Below are positions 25,728 to 35,320 of a stretch of 64,000 nt of DNA, in pieces. The position numbers and the translations under genes were made by a program. The stretch comes from CALDTK01 sp965215215 (GTDB lineage Bacteria; Bacteroidota; Bacteroidia; Chitinophagales; Saprospiraceae). Within the stretch, counting starts at the first letter, position 1, and each line of letters starts with the position of its first letter. Below the pieces are notes generated by a model. The model saw only the letters and a program-made list of their open reading frames with translations. It was not told the origin of the DNA and did no database searches. The stretch is from the NCBI GenBank assembly GCA_965215215.1, contig OZ244043.1, positions 2,170,001 to 2,234,000 of the forward strand, written 5' to 3'.

Positions 25728-27041
25728 TCAAGTTAGGTCGAGGTACGGCTCGGCGAAGCTCGCGAGGGTCGCGTCGAGCTTGGCGGCGATGGCGTCGTTG
25801 CGGAGGTTGCCGAGGGAGCCGTCGTGGGTGTGGGCCAGCGCGCGGTCGGGCTCGAAGGTGCCGTCGTCGATGCTCGCGCCCACCGCGCGGTAGGCGTCGC
25901 GGAAGGGCTCGCCGGCGTTTACGCGTCGGTTGACCTCCTCGACGCTGAAGAGGTAGGTGTAGCGCTCCTCGGTGAGGTCGGCGGGTACGAAGGTCACGTC
26001 GGGCAGCAGCCGCGCCAGCATGCTCAGCAGGGTGTTCGCTTCCGCGAAACCGGGGAAGAGCGTCTCCTTGAGCAGCTGGTAATCGCGGTGGTAACCCCCG
26101 AGCAGGTTGCCCGTGAGGGCGAGGATGGAGGCGGGCAGGGCGGTGAGGCGATTGGCCCGCGCGCGCAGCAGCTCGAACACGTCGGGGTTGCGCTTGTGCG
26201 GCATGATGCTCGAGCCGGTCGTGGCCGCCGTGGGCAGTTTGACGAGCGCGAGGTTTTGGTTGCAGTACCACACCACGTCGTTGGCGAGGTGGGCGAGGGT
26301 GTGGGCGAGGCCGGCGAGGGCGTAGGCGCACTGGAGCTCGGTTTTGCCGCGACTCAGGTGCGCCCCCAGGCTGTTGTAGGCTTGGTCGGCGAACCCGAGT
26401 CGGCGCGTGGTCTCGGCGCGGTCGAGCGGGAAGGAGGAGCCGAAGCCCGCCGCCGTGCCGAGGGGGTTTTGGTTGGCGATGTCCCGCGCGGCGGCCAGCA
26501 GGCGCAGGTCGTCGACCAGGGTTTCGGCGTAGGCGCCGAGCCACATGCCCGCGCTCGACACCATCGCCACCTGGGTGTGGGTAAAGCCCGGCCAGTACGT
26601 CGCGCGTTCTGCCTCGCTGCGCTCCAACATATTCACCACCAGGGCGCCCACGTTGGCGGCGAGCGCGTCGAGTCGAGCGCGGTAGTATAGCCTCAGGTCG
26701 ACGAGCACCTGATCGTTACGCGAGCGACCGGCGTGCAGCTTCTTGCCGACCTCCCCGAGTCGCTCCGTCAGGAGTGCCTCCACCCGCGAGTGTACGTCTT
26801 CGGTACCCTCGGGAATGGTGAACGTGCCCGCCTCCACCTCGGTCCCGATGTGCTTCAAACCCGTCACCAGAGCGTCCCCTTCGGAGTCGGTCAGTAGTCC
26901 CACGGAGGCCAGCATGCGCGCGTGCGCAATCGATCCTTGCACGTCGTAGCGCGCGAGTTCCAGGTCGAGCTCGCGGTCGCGCCCCACGGTAAAGCTCTCT
27001 ATCTGCGCGTCGAGCGGCTGCCCCTTGTCCCAAAGCTTCAT
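25728..27041 (-). CDS. argH: Argininosuccinate lyase
   Basis: A 437-residue enzyme cleaving argininosuccinate to arginine and fumarate, the last step of arginine synthesis. The fumarase-superfamily signature GSSIMPHKRNPD (about residues 269-280) holds the catalytic Ser loop, and HAGRSRNDQV with TEDVHSRVEALL are ASL-typical. The length fits the family. The start at ATG 27041 is preceded by TAGCTTGC ending 4 nt upstream, a possible -7 box for a leaderless transcript. Confidence 0.95.
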   Translation of the reverse strand: MKLWDKGQPLDAQIESFTVGRDRELDLELARYDVQGSIAHARMLASVGLLTDSEGDALVTGLKHIGTEVEAGTFTIPEGTEDVHSRVEALLTERLGEVGKKLHAGRSRNDQVLVDLRLYYRARLDALAANVGALVVNMLERSEAERATYWPGFTHTQVAMVSSAGMWLGAYAETLVDDLRLLAAARDIANQNPLGTAAGFGSSFPLDRAETTRRLGFADQAYNSLGAHLSRGKTELQCAYALAGLAHTLAHLANDVVWYCNQNLALVKLPTAATTGSSIMPHKRNPDVFELLRARANRLTALPASILALTGNLLGGYHRDYQLLKETLFPGFAEANTLLSMLARLLPDVTFVPADLTEERYTYLFSVEEVNRRVNAGEPFRDAYRAVGASIDDGTFEPDRALAHTHDGSLGNLRNDAIAAKLDATLASFAEPYLDLT

Positions 27042-27081
27042 GCGCGCAAGCTATCACGCGCGCCGGCCCACTGGCGCTCGC

Positions 27082-27522
27082 CTAGTTGTTGAGGCTGTTC
27101 GGGTCGGCGATGTCGATGTCGTCCAGGCTCACGGTGCCGCCGTCGCCGTCCCCGAAGTCGCCGAGCTCGTCCACGCTGTCGTCGTCGTCTTCCCCGATCG
27201 CGAGGTCGAGCTCGTCGCCCTCCTCGCCGTGCCTCGCCTCGTACTCCTGCTGCACGCGCGGGCGCAGGTTGCCCTCGTCGTCGTAGTCGTCGTCTTCCTC
27301 CACGATGCGCTGCGCCTGCTTCACGGTCATGCGCACGAGGTAGTAGCGGTCCTCGGTCTCGAAGGGGAGTGCGGACACGGTATCGCCCTGTGCGTTCTGA
27401 AACTTCACCAAGTTGGTCTCGAAGCCCTCCGGGTACTCCAGCTTGATCTGCTCGAGCACGGCGGGGTCGAGCTTTTCGTAGTCCTTGACGACGCGCGGTT
27501 TCGAAGATTGGGGGGCGGGCAT
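27082..27522 (-). CDS. Acidic conserved protein in the arginine cluster, unknown function
   Basis: A 146-residue protein. The N-terminal half is folded-looking (KDYEKLDPAVLEQIKLEYPE, VSALPFETEDRYYLVRMT), the C-terminal half a strongly acidic tail with runs of Asp and Glu and little predicted structure. I recall similar N-terminal sequences in other Bacteroidota but no function. It lies between argH and the argE-like gene and may share their transcript. Confidence 0.65.
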   Translation of the reverse strand: MPAPQSSKPRVVKDYEKLDPAVLEQIKLEYPEGFETNLVKFQNAQGDTVSALPFETEDRYYLVRMTVKQAQRIVEEDDDYDDEGNLRPRVQQEYEARHGEEGDELDLAIGEDDDDSVDELGDFGDGDGGTVSLDDIDIADPNSLNN

Positions 27523-27581
27523 GCGGGGCTCGGTTGGTGGAGTGAGGGGAGGGCTGTTCGTGGGGGTTAACCCGAATTTCT

Positions 27582-28664
27582 TTAGACGCGGGCGGCGGGT
27601 GCGGAGTTCATGCTTCGCCGCAGCGACCGCAATAAACCTACGTAACCCGATACACCCGCGGCAATTTCCGAACGCAAAATGTACTCTCCGGCGGTATGAC
27701 TTCTGGCGGAATCCCCGGGCCCGAACTTGAGGGTCGGGAAGGGAAGCAGCGCTTGGTCGGAGAGGGTGGGGGAGCCGTACGTCTCGAGCCCCAAATCATC
27801 TACGGCCAAACGGAGCGGGTGCGTTGCCGCGAGGCCGGAAGGTTGTAAGCGCAAGCTGCGCGGCGTAAGCGTGCTGTGGCGCAGCTCGTTTTGCAGCAGC
27901 GCCACGGTTTCGGCGTTCGAATACGCGTCGGTGGTGCGTACGTCGACCACGAAGGAGCAGGTGTCGGGCACCACGTTGTGCTGCGTGCCGGCCTCGATCT
28001 GCGTCACGGTTACGAGTACCTCGCCGAGGGTTTCGGAGGCTTCCGTAAAACGGTATCCACGCAGCCGCGCGATGTCGTCGAGCGCGCGGTAGAGGGCATT
28101 CTCGCCCCCGCGGCGGGCGGCGTGACCGGCGCGACCGCGGGTTTTGCCGTCGAGCACGACGAGGCCTTTCTCGGAGATAGCGGCCTCTAAGCCCGTGGGC
28201 TCGCCGACGATGCCGCAGTCGACGTAGCCGAGTGCGGGTAGGATACTCGCGATGCCGTTCTGACCGCTGATCTCTTCCTCGGCCGTGGCGGCGATGAGGA
28301 GGTCGAAACCGAGGTCTTCGTCCTTGAGGGTCACGAAGGCAGCGAGCATGGCGACGAGCGGGCCGCCGGCGTCGTTGCTGCCGAGGCCAGTGAGTTTGTC
28401 GCCGGTCCAGGTGGGGGCGTAAGGATCGGTCGCCCAGCCCGCGGCCGGCCGGACGGTGTCGTGGTGGGAGTTGAGCAGGACTACCGGTCGCTCGCTAGGT
28501 GGTCGGCTCCGGCTCCAGACGTTGTTGCCCTGGCGCTCTACTCGGCAGCCGCGGGTAGACAGCCAGTCGGCGATGAGGGCTGCGGTGCTGTCTTCTTCTC
28601 GGCTGGGGCTGGGGGTGCTGATCAATTGCTCTAAGAGGCTGATCGCTGAAGCTACTAGGGGCAT
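27582..28664 (-). CDS. M20-family deacylase, probable acetylornithine deacetylase
   Basis: A 360-residue M20 metallohydrolase. Metal and catalytic motifs: LNSHHDTVRP (about residues 65-74), GLGSNDAGGP (about 93-102) and AATAEEEISGQNG (about 125-137) with the general-base Glu pair; a dimerisation domain lies between about 175 and 285. Its place beside argH suggests it removes the acyl group from N-acyl-ornithine. Some Bacteroidota use N-succinyl instead of N-acetyl intermediates, so the exact substrate is open. Confidence 0.82.
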   Translation of the reverse strand: MPLVASAISLLEQLISTPSPSREEDSTAALIADWLSTRGCRVERQGNNVWSRSRPPSERPVVLLNSHHDTVRPAAGWATDPYAPTWTGDKLTGLGSNDAGGPLVAMLAAFVTLKDEDLGFDLLIAATAEEEISGQNGIASILPALGYVDCGIVGEPTGLEAAISEKGLVVLDGKTRGRAGHAARRGGENALYRALDDIARLRGYRFTEASETLGEVLVTVTQIEAGTQHNVVPDTCSFVVDVRTTDAYSNAETVALLQNELRHSTLTPRSLRLQPSGLAATHPLRLAVDDLGLETYGSPTLSDQALLPFPTLKFGPGDSARSHTAGEYILRSEIAAGVSGYVGLLRSLRRSMNSAPAARV

Positions 28665-28675
28665 GTCGTGCGTAG

Positions 28676-28770
28676 GGTTCTCGCGGAGACGCGGAGATCA
28701 CGCGGCGGACGCGGAGCCCGGTATGGCGTGCTGCCCCCGCGCTCCCCGCGTGACCTCCGCGCCTCCGCGA
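28676..28770 (-). repeat. Dispersed ~90-bp repeat, copy B
   Basis: Opposite-orientation copy of the element at 23344-23432, about 6 bp longer, with the same self-complementary ends. It fills most of the gap between the deacylase and xth genes. It could act as a bidirectional hairpin, or be a non-autonomous mobile repeat. Confidence 0.8.
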
Positions 28771-28790
28771 TGAAAAAAGCGTACAAGTCG

Positions 28791-29576
28791 TTAAAACTCA
28801 TATTCGACCACTAGTGCAGCGTGATCCGAGTGCACATCCTCCCGCCGATGCTCCGCCGATCGGATCGACCCACGCAGCGGTTCCGTTACCATCTGGTAGT
28901 CGATCCGCCAGCCCTTGTCGTTGGCCCGAGCGCCCCCCCGGAAGCTCCACCACGAGTACTGCACTCCCTCCGGGTGCACCTCCCGGAAGGCGTCGACCAT
29001 ACCGGTGGCGAGGTAGTCGTCGACCCAGGCGCGCTCCTCGGGGAGGAAACCGCTCGACTTCGCGTTGGCCTTCGGGTTGTGGATGTCGCGCTCGGTGTGG
29101 GCGATGTTGTAATCGCCGACGACGATTACGTTGGGTTGCCCGGCGCGCAAGTCGGCGAGGTAACCCGCGAAATCGCCGAGGAAGCGCATTTTGATGGCTT
29201 GCCGCGCTTCCGCGCTCGAACCCGAGGGGAAGTAGCAGTTGAGTAGGGTAAAGTCTTCGAAATCGGTCCGCATGATGCGCCCTTCGCAGTCGTAGTCGGC
29301 GATGCCGCAGCCTACCACGTGCTGTTTTGGCGTAAGCCGATCGCCCCTCCAGAGGGTAGCCACACCGCTGTAGCCGAGCTTCTCGGCGGCGTGCCAAGCG
29401 TATTCGTAGCCGAGCGCGCGCAGCGGTTCGAGGTCGACCTGGGTGTCGAGTGCCTTGACTTCCTGGAGGCAGACGACGTCGAAATCGCCCTCGTCGAGCC
29501 AGTCGTAAAAACCCTTGCGGATGGCGGCGCGGATGCCGTTGACGTTGTACGTGACGATCTTCAAGGGCGTGCCCAA
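28791..29576 (-). CDS. xth: Exodeoxyribonuclease III
   Basis: A 261-residue (or 257) AP endonuclease/3' exonuclease of base-excision repair. Motifs: VTYNVNGIRAA, VCLQEVKALD (metal Glu), VVGDYNIAH (catalytic Asp/Asn) and a SDHAALVVEYEF ending with the catalytic His. No ATG is available: TTG 29576 is the first start, but TTG 29564 gives the canonical MKIVTYN beginning. It lies 17 bp after bamA on the same strand. Confidence 0.93.
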   Translation of the reverse strand: MGTPLKIVTYNVNGIRAAIRKGFYDWLDEGDFDVVCLQEVKALDTQVDLEPLRALGYEYAWHAAEKLGYSGVATLWRGDRLTPKQHVVGCGIADYDCEGRIMRTDFEDFTLLNCYFPSGSSAEARQAIKMRFLGDFAGYLADLRAGQPNVIVVGDYNIAHTERDIHNPKANAKSSGFLPEERAWVDDYLATGMVDAFREVHPEGVQYSWWSFRGGARANDKGWRIDYQMVTEPLRGSIRSAEHRREDVHSDHAALVVEYEF

Positions 29577-29592
29577 TTTTTAGCTCTATCCC

Positions 29593-32193
29593 CTACTCGG
29601 GCTCGAAGCCGAGGATGATGTTGAGCTTCCCGAAGCTACCCAGGCCCTTGAGACCTTCCTGTTGACCGAACTGCTGACCGGTTTCGTTGAGTTTGTCGAA
29701 GCCAATACCGTAGTCGAAGCCGAGCGTACCGAACATCGGCAGGAACACCCGGATGCCCGCGCCCGCCGAGCGCTTGAGGTCGAAGGGGTTGTAGTCCCTG
29801 ACCGATTGCCAGGCGTTGGAGCCCTCCACGAAGCCGAGTACGAAGAAGGTCGCGCTCGGGTTAAGGGAGATGGGGTAGCGAAGTTCCAGGGCCAACTTGT
29901 TGAAGATGGCGGTGGGGGTTTGCGTGCGGACTCCCTCGGGGGTAGAAATGAAGTTGTTGGCGAAATCTTCCTGTTCGTAGCCTCGGCTCGCGATAATCTC
30001 GGTACCCGTGTAGCGGGCAATTTGTGAGTTGTTGAGTCCGTCGCCCCCGATCTGGAAGCGCTGGAAGGGGCTGCGGCCGAACTTATCGGAGTAGCGGCCG
30101 AGGAAGCCCATCTTGATGCTCGACTTCACGACGAGCTTGCCGGTGAGCGTTTTGTACCACTCCCCCGACAGCCGCCAGCGGTGGTACTCCACCCAGCGGT
30201 AGCGCTCCGAGACGGCTTCGCTGTCGTAGTCGCGGTTGTTGAGCTGACTGTACGGCGGCGTGAGGCTCAGCTTGAGCTCCAGGTTCGCACCCGAAGTCGG
30301 GAAGATGGGTTCGACCACACTCGAGCGCGTCAGCGTCTGCTCGATCGCGAAATCGGTGTACGTACCGTCGCCCACGGCTATACCGTCGTCGGTACGGAAG
30401 ATGGCGGCGCCGGCGCGGTTGTCGAAGAAGTTGTCGAGGTCGTAGTGCTGCAGCTTGATCCCGAACTGGTACGTGAAGTTGTCGTCGGGCCAGCGTAGGC
30501 GCGTGCCTAGGCCAACGCTCGCCGTGTAAATATTGAAGGAGCCGTACCTGTCGTCGTTTCTGTCGCGCACGGCGTTGCCGAGGCGGTTGTAGTTGAAGAC
30601 CACCGAGAGCGAGGTCGGTTTTTTGCCACCGAGCCAGGGCTCGGTAAAACTCGCCGTGGTCGAGAAGAAGCTCGGTCCGCTACTCTGGAGGCGGAGGCTC
30701 ACCCGTTGGGCATCCCCCGTGGGATAAGGGCGCCAGGGCTTGCCGTCGAAAGCGTCCTTGACGGAGAAGTTGTTGAAGGAGACGCCGACGGTGCCGAAGA
30801 GCCCGAAGCCGGCGCCGCCCCAACCCATCGACAGCTCGAGTTGGTCGTTGGCCTTCTCCTCGAGGTCGAACTCGATGTCGACCGTACCGCGGTCGGGATT
30901 GACCGGTGTGTTGATGCCGAGGGCCTGCGGATCGAAGAAACCGAGTCCGACGATCTCGCGCTGGGAGCGGATCAGGTCGGAGCGACTGAACTTGTCGCCC
31001 GGCCGAACGCGTAACTCACGGCGGATCACGTTCTCGTGGGTGCGGTCGTTGCCGCGGATCACGACCTGGTCGACGGTGGCCTGCGGGCCTTCGAAGATGC
31101 GGATCTCGAGGTCGATCGAGTCGTTCTCGACGCTCGTTTCGACGGGGTCGACCTGGAAGAAGAGGTAGCCCTCGTCGAGGTAGAGACTGGACACGTCCCG
31201 CCCGTTCTCCGAGAAGGAGAGTCGCTCGTCGAGGAGGGTCTTGTTGTAGATATCGCCCCGCACGATGCCGAGCACGTCGGTGAGTTGCTTCTCGGTGTAG
31301 AGCACGTTGCCCTTGAAGACGATGTCGCGGAAGAAGTAGCGCGTACCCTCGCTCAGGTCGATGCGGATGCCGAGGTCGCCGTTCTCCTGGCGGTAGGTAG
31401 TATCGCCGAGGATGCGTGCGTCGCGGTAGCCGATCGTGTTGTAGTAGTCGACGAGCTTCTCCTTGTCGGCGGCGTACTCCTCGGGGATGAACTTGGAGGA
31501 GGAGAAGATCTTGCGCTTGCGGCGTGTCTCCTTCATGAGCTTGCGCAGCTTGCGATCGGCCACGCTCTCGTTGCCCGTGAAGTCGAGATCCTGGATCTTT
31601 ACCTTCGGTCCGCGGTCCACGTCGAGGGTGAGGATCACGGAGTTGGCGCGGATGGAGTCGGCGCCCTCGGTGATGCCCACTTCGGTGTCGAGGTAGCCCT
31701 TCTCCTCGAAGTACTCCTTGATCTTGTTGGCGGCGTTGCGCTTGAGGTTTTCGTTGACGATGCCCCCCTTCACGAGCACGCCCTCGAGGCGCTCGTTGAG
31801 GTCGTCGTGGTAGCGCTTCTTCACGCGGGTGTAGCGGTAGCTGCTCAGGCGCGGTTGCTCGACGATCGCGTACTCGAGGCTGACGACGCCCTCGGCGGTC
31901 TCCTCGGCGAAGACCTGCACGTCGGTGAAGAGGCGCAGGCGCATCAGGGCGCGTACGGCCCGGGTGATCTCCGGTCCGGGGATGCGGACCTGGTCGCCGA
32001 CGTTGATGCCGCCGATGCTCTTGATGGCGGTTTCGTCGGAGAACACGGCGCCGGTGACGTTGACCGCACCGACCTCGACCTCCTCCGGGTTGCCGTAATC
32101 GGCGATCTCGACCGAGTCGAGGGTTTGCGCGCAAAGCACGTGGGCGAAGCCCGTGAGCAAGCAGGCGGCGAATAGCGCGCGAAAGAATAACAT
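29593..32193 (-). CDS. bamA: Outer-membrane assembly factor BamA
   Basis: An 866-residue outer-membrane protein. Signal peptide (about 1-22), then five POTRA-like repeats (about 30-430) and a C-terminal 16-stranded barrel of the surface-antigen family. The barrel includes GRSPFQRFQIGGDGLNN, an ARGYEQED region in the RGY motif place, and a terminal strand ending GFEPE. It inserts beta-barrel proteins into the outer membrane. It lies about 100 bp after uppS on the same strand, a gene pair often seen in Bacteroidota. Confidence 0.93.
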   Translation of the reverse strand: MLFFRALFAACLLTGFAHVLCAQTLDSVEIADYGNPEEVEVGAVNVTGAVFSDETAIKSIGGINVGDQVRIPGPEITRAVRALMRLRLFTDVQVFAEETAEGVVSLEYAIVEQPRLSSYRYTRVKKRYHDDLNERLEGVLVKGGIVNENLKRNAANKIKEYFEEKGYLDTEVGITEGADSIRANSVILTLDVDRGPKVKIQDLDFTGNESVADRKLRKLMKETRRKRKIFSSSKFIPEEYAADKEKLVDYYNTIGYRDARILGDTTYRQENGDLGIRIDLSEGTRYFFRDIVFKGNVLYTEKQLTDVLGIVRGDIYNKTLLDERLSFSENGRDVSSLYLDEGYLFFQVDPVETSVENDSIDLEIRIFEGPQATVDQVVIRGNDRTHENVIRRELRVRPGDKFSRSDLIRSQREIVGLGFFDPQALGINTPVNPDRGTVDIEFDLEEKANDQLELSMGWGGAGFGLFGTVGVSFNNFSVKDAFDGKPWRPYPTGDAQRVSLRLQSSGPSFFSTTASFTEPWLGGKKPTSLSVVFNYNRLGNAVRDRNDDRYGSFNIYTASVGLGTRLRWPDDNFTYQFGIKLQHYDLDNFFDNRAGAAIFRTDDGIAVGDGTYTDFAIEQTLTRSSVVEPIFPTSGANLELKLSLTPPYSQLNNRDYDSEAVSERYRWVEYHRWRLSGEWYKTLTGKLVVKSSIKMGFLGRYSDKFGRSPFQRFQIGGDGLNNSQIARYTGTEIIASRGYEQEDFANNFISTPEGVRTQTPTAIFNKLALELRYPISLNPSATFFVLGFVEGSNAWQSVRDYNPFDLKRSAGAGIRVFLPMFGTLGFDYGIGFDKLNETGQQFGQQEGLKGLGSFGKLNIILGFEPE

Positions 32194-32295
32194 AAGCAGA
32201 TTGGCGATAACTAGCGAAGGCCTAAACGGTGCCGGGAGGGGTTTCGCTGTGCGAAGATATAATTATGTGCTCGGGGGCTGACGGAGCGGGTAGAC

Positions 32296-33093
32296 TTAAG
32301 GTACGCCGTTTCCCTCTTCTTTGATCTGCTCCCCGGTTTTGCCGAAGCGCCGCTCTCGTTCCTGGAAGTCGATGAGCGCTTGGTAAAAGTCGGGCTTGCG
32401 GAAGTCGGGCCAGAACACGGGCGTGAAGTGAAGCTCGGCGTAGGCGAGTTGCCAGAGCAGAAAATTGGAGATGCGCGCCTCGCCGCTCGTGCGGATGAGC
32501 AACTCCGGGTCGGGCATGCCCTTGGTGCTCAGGGCGTCGGTGAAGGTCTGCTCGTCGATCTCGGCGGCGGCGAGCCCGCCGTCGGCGCAGCGTGCGGCCA
32601 GGTCGCGCACCGCCTCCAGGATCTCCCACTTGGCGGAGTAGTTGAGGGCGAGCACGAGGGTCATGCGGGTGTTGCCCGCCGTATCGCCGATCGCCTTACG
32701 CAGGGTCGCCTGACTGTGCTCGGGCAGTCGACTCAAGTCCCCGATGGCCTCCAGCCGGATGCTGTTGCGCTGCATGGTGGGGACCTCCTGCTCGATCGTG
32801 TCGACGAGGAGCGCCATGAGTGCGTCGACCTCCGGCTGGGGCCGGTTCCAGTTCTCGGTGGAGAAGGCGTAGAGGGTGAGGTACTCGATGCCGAGCTCGG
32901 CGGCGGCCTCGGTGGTTTGATCGACGGCCTTGACGCCGTTGCGGTGGCCGTAAACGCGGGGGCGGCCCTGTGATTCGGCCCAGCGGCCGTTGCCGTCCAT
33001 GATGATGGCGACGTGGCGCGGGAGCCGCGCCCGATCGATGCGGGCGAGTAGCGCGGCTTCGTTCGTCAGAGGGGTGGCAGGTTCGTCGTTCAC
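32296..33093 (-). CDS. uppS: Isoprenyl transferase (undecaprenyl diphosphate synthase)
   Basis: A 265-residue cis-prenyltransferase that builds the C55 lipid carrier for peptidoglycan and glycans. The signature HVAIIMDGNGRWAE carries the Mg2+-binding Asp, followed by LTLYAFSTENWNRP and, near the end, PELLIRTSGEARISNFLLWQ. The start is GTG 33093; TACCTTCG on the minus strand ends 10 nt upstream. It is divergent from the M3 peptidase with 37 bp between starts. Confidence 0.95.
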   Translation of the reverse strand: MNDEPATPLTNEAALLARIDRARLPRHVAIIMDGNGRWAESQGRPRVYGHRNGVKAVDQTTEAAAELGIEYLTLYAFSTENWNRPQPEVDALMALLVDTIEQEVPTMQRNSIRLEAIGDLSRLPEHSQATLRKAIGDTAGNTRMTLVLALNYSAKWEILEAVRDLAARCADGGLAAAEIDEQTFTDALSTKGMPDPELLIRTSGEARISNFLLWQLAYAELHFTPVFWPDFRKPDFYQALIDFQERERRFGKTGEQIKEEGNGVP

Positions 33094-33130
33094 GGCAGGC
33101 GCGCGAAGGTACGCTAGCTACCTTCGCCGC

Positions 33131-34822
33131 ATGACCTTTGCGGATTATACGTACGTACGGCCCGATTTGGACGCGGTGCGGACCCAGTTCGAGGAGCTGC
33201 TCGTGGCTTTCGAAACGGCCGGTGCGGAGTCGCAGGTAGAGCTCGTGCGCGCGATCAAGAAGCTGCGCGCCAACTTCGCCACGCAGCAGAGCATTTGCCA
33301 CGTGCGCCACACCTCGGACACGCGGGACGAGTTTTACGAGAGTGAGAACGCCTGGTTCGACGAGTCGACCCCGCAGTTCGAGGCGCTCGTCAATCGCTTC
33401 CAGAAGGCGCTCGTGGCGAGCCCGCACCGCCGGGCGATCAGTGAGGCGTTCGGGAAGCAATTCATCCGCCGCACGGAGGTGGGGCTGCGCTCCTTCGACC
33501 CGGCCACCGTCGATCAGCTCGGCGAGGAGAACCTGCAGGCGAGCGCTTACACCAAGCTGAAGGCGCGGGCGAAGATCGTTTTCCGGCGCGGGACGTACAA
33601 CCTGTCGAGCATCGAGCCGCTGCTCATCTCGCCGGACCGCCAGACCCGGCGGGAGGCCTCCGAGGCGAAGTGGAGCTTCTTCGCCGAGCACGGCGAGGAG
33701 ATCGGCGGACTGTTCGACAAGCTGGTGCACGAGCGTACGGACATCGCGCGCAAGATGGGGCACGCCAATTTCGTGGCGCTCGGCTACGATCGGATGGCGC
33801 GGACGGACTACGGCCCGGAGCAGGTGGCGCGCTTCCGGGCGCAGGTCCGCGAGCACATCGTACCGCTCGCCGCCGAACTCTACGCGCGCCAGGCCGAGCG
33901 CCTCGGGCTCGCTGAGCTCCGGTACTACGACGAGGGTCTCGCCTACCCGAACGGCAACCCGGCGCCGAGCGGCGACTCCGACGCCATCGTGGAGGCGGCC
34001 AGTGAGCTGTACGCGGAACTGAGTCCGGAGACCGACGACTTCTTCCGGCTCATGCGCGAACGCGGACTGATGGATCTGGTGGCCCGCGACGGCAAGGCGA
34101 CCGGCGGCTACTGCACCTACCTCTACGACAGGTGCGTGCCCTTCATCTTCTCCAACTTCAACGGTACCTCCGGCGACGTGGACGTACTAACCCACGAGAT
34201 GGGCCACGCCTTCCAGATGTACGAATCGCGCCGCCAACCGGTGCTCGAGTACATCTTGCCCACCTACGAGGCCTGCGAGATCCACTCGATGTCGATGGAG
34301 TTTTTCGCCTACCCCTGGATGGACGGTTTCTTCGGTGACGACGCGAATCGCTACCGGGAGAATCACCTCGAGACGGCCGTGAAGTACATCCCCTACATCG
34401 TGGCCGTCGACGAGTTCCAGCACCGGGTGTACGGGGAGCCGGACCTAACGCCCGACGAGCGTATGGCCGTGTGGCGCGAGCTGGAGGGCGTGTACATGCC
34501 GCACCGCGATTACGACGGGCACCCTTTCCTCGAGGGCGGCGGACTCTGGACGCGGCAGAGCCACATCTTCCAGGTGCCGTTTTACTACGTCGACTACGCG
34601 CTGGCGCAGATTTGCGCTTTCCAATTTTGGCAGCGCGACCAACAGAGTCACCGCGATGCCTGGGGGGATTACCTCCGGCTTTGTCGCGCGGGCGGCAGTC
34701 GGTCGTTTTTGGAGTTGGTCGACTACGCCAACCTCCGCTCGCCCTTCGAGGCGGGCGCGGTGGAGGGGGTCGCCGCTGCGCTGCGCGGCTACCTCCGGCT
34801 CTCGCAACCCACTACGGCCTGA
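33131..34822 (+). CDS. M3-family oligoendopeptidase
   Basis: A 563-residue cytoplasmic metallopeptidase. The zinc site HEMGHAFQMYES (about residues 356-367) and the downstream EACEIHSMSMEFFAYPW (third ligand Glu) are those of M3 family oligoendopeptidases, which degrade small peptides. ATG 33131 is supported by a TACCTTCG box ending 4 nt upstream; the frame extending upstream is antisense to uppS. Its stop overlaps the next start (TGATG). Confidence 0.92.
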   Translation: MTFADYTYVRPDLDAVRTQFEELLVAFETAGAESQVELVRAIKKLRANFATQQSICHVRHTSDTRDEFYESENAWFDESTPQFEALVNRFQKALVASPHRRAISEAFGKQFIRRTEVGLRSFDPATVDQLGEENLQASAYTKLKARAKIVFRRGTYNLSSIEPLLISPDRQTRREASEAKWSFFAEHGEEIGGLFDKLVHERTDIARKMGHANFVALGYDRMARTDYGPEQVARFRAQVREHIVPLAAELYARQAERLGLAELRYYDEGLAYPNGNPAPSGDSDAIVEAASELYAELSPETDDFFRLMRERGLMDLVARDGKATGGYCTYLYDRCVPFIFSNFNGTSGDVDVLTHEMGHAFQMYESRRQPVLEYILPTYEACEIHSMSMEFFAYPWMDGFFGDDANRYRENHLETAVKYIPYIVAVDEFQHRVYGEPDLTPDERMAVWRELEGVYMPHRDYDGHPFLEGGGLWTRQSHIFQVPFYYVDYALAQICAFQFWQRDQQSHRDAWGDYLRLCRAGGSRSFLELVDYANLRSPFEAGAVEGVAAALRGYLRLSQPTTA

Positions 34823-35208
34823 TGGTGAGGACCTTAGTACCGTTACTCGCCGTGGGTTTCGCCCTGAGTGCTTGCGATTTGGATCCCTGCGGAAGTACGC
34901 CGGCCGCGTTCGAGCGGAAGTCGGAGCAGTTCTTCGCGCAGGTCGAGGAGGCCGACATGCCCGCCGACGATGACGACTGGCGCTACTACGACGAGCGGCT
35001 GCGCGAGCTCGTGGAAACCTGCTACCCGCAGCACGAGGGCACGCTGAGCGGTCCGCAGGAACGCCTGTTCTGGCAGCGGGTGAGCGGCTACTACGTGAAG
35101 CGCTACGGGCGGGCGGCGGCCCGGGACATGCTGCGTGGGGCGGGCGAGGGCGTGCGTAAGGGACTCGACAGCGCGGAGCGGTGGCTGGAGCGAACCCTGC
35201 GGGACTAG
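34822..35208 (+). CDS. Small lipoprotein, unknown function
   Basis: A 128-residue lipoprotein. Signal peptide with lipobox ALSACD (Cys at about 18), a second and third Cys close by, then a charged helical region (RKSEQFFAQVEEADMPADDD, RYYDERLRELVETCYP). I do not recognise the family. Its ATG overlaps the peptidase stop by one base, so the two are translated together. Confidence 0.75.
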   Translation: MVRTLVPLLAVGFALSACDLDPCGSTPAAFERKSEQFFAQVEEADMPADDDDWRYYDERLRELVETCYPQHEGTLSGPQERLFWQRVSGYYVKRYGRAAARDMLRGAGEGVRKGLDSAERWLERTLRD

Positions 35209-35320
35209 CCGGGAAGGACTAGCTTGGGGCGCAGCCGTGCTTCCGGCTACCTTTACGCCGCCTCACCCGTCTCTCCCGGGCCATTCCCAGCGACGATTTC
35301 GCCCACGCCCACACCGAATT

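Noticed and set aside
31036..32175. 379-codon frame on the plus strand
   Set aside because: Entirely antisense to bamA, whose POTRA domains are clear; mirrors codon bias.
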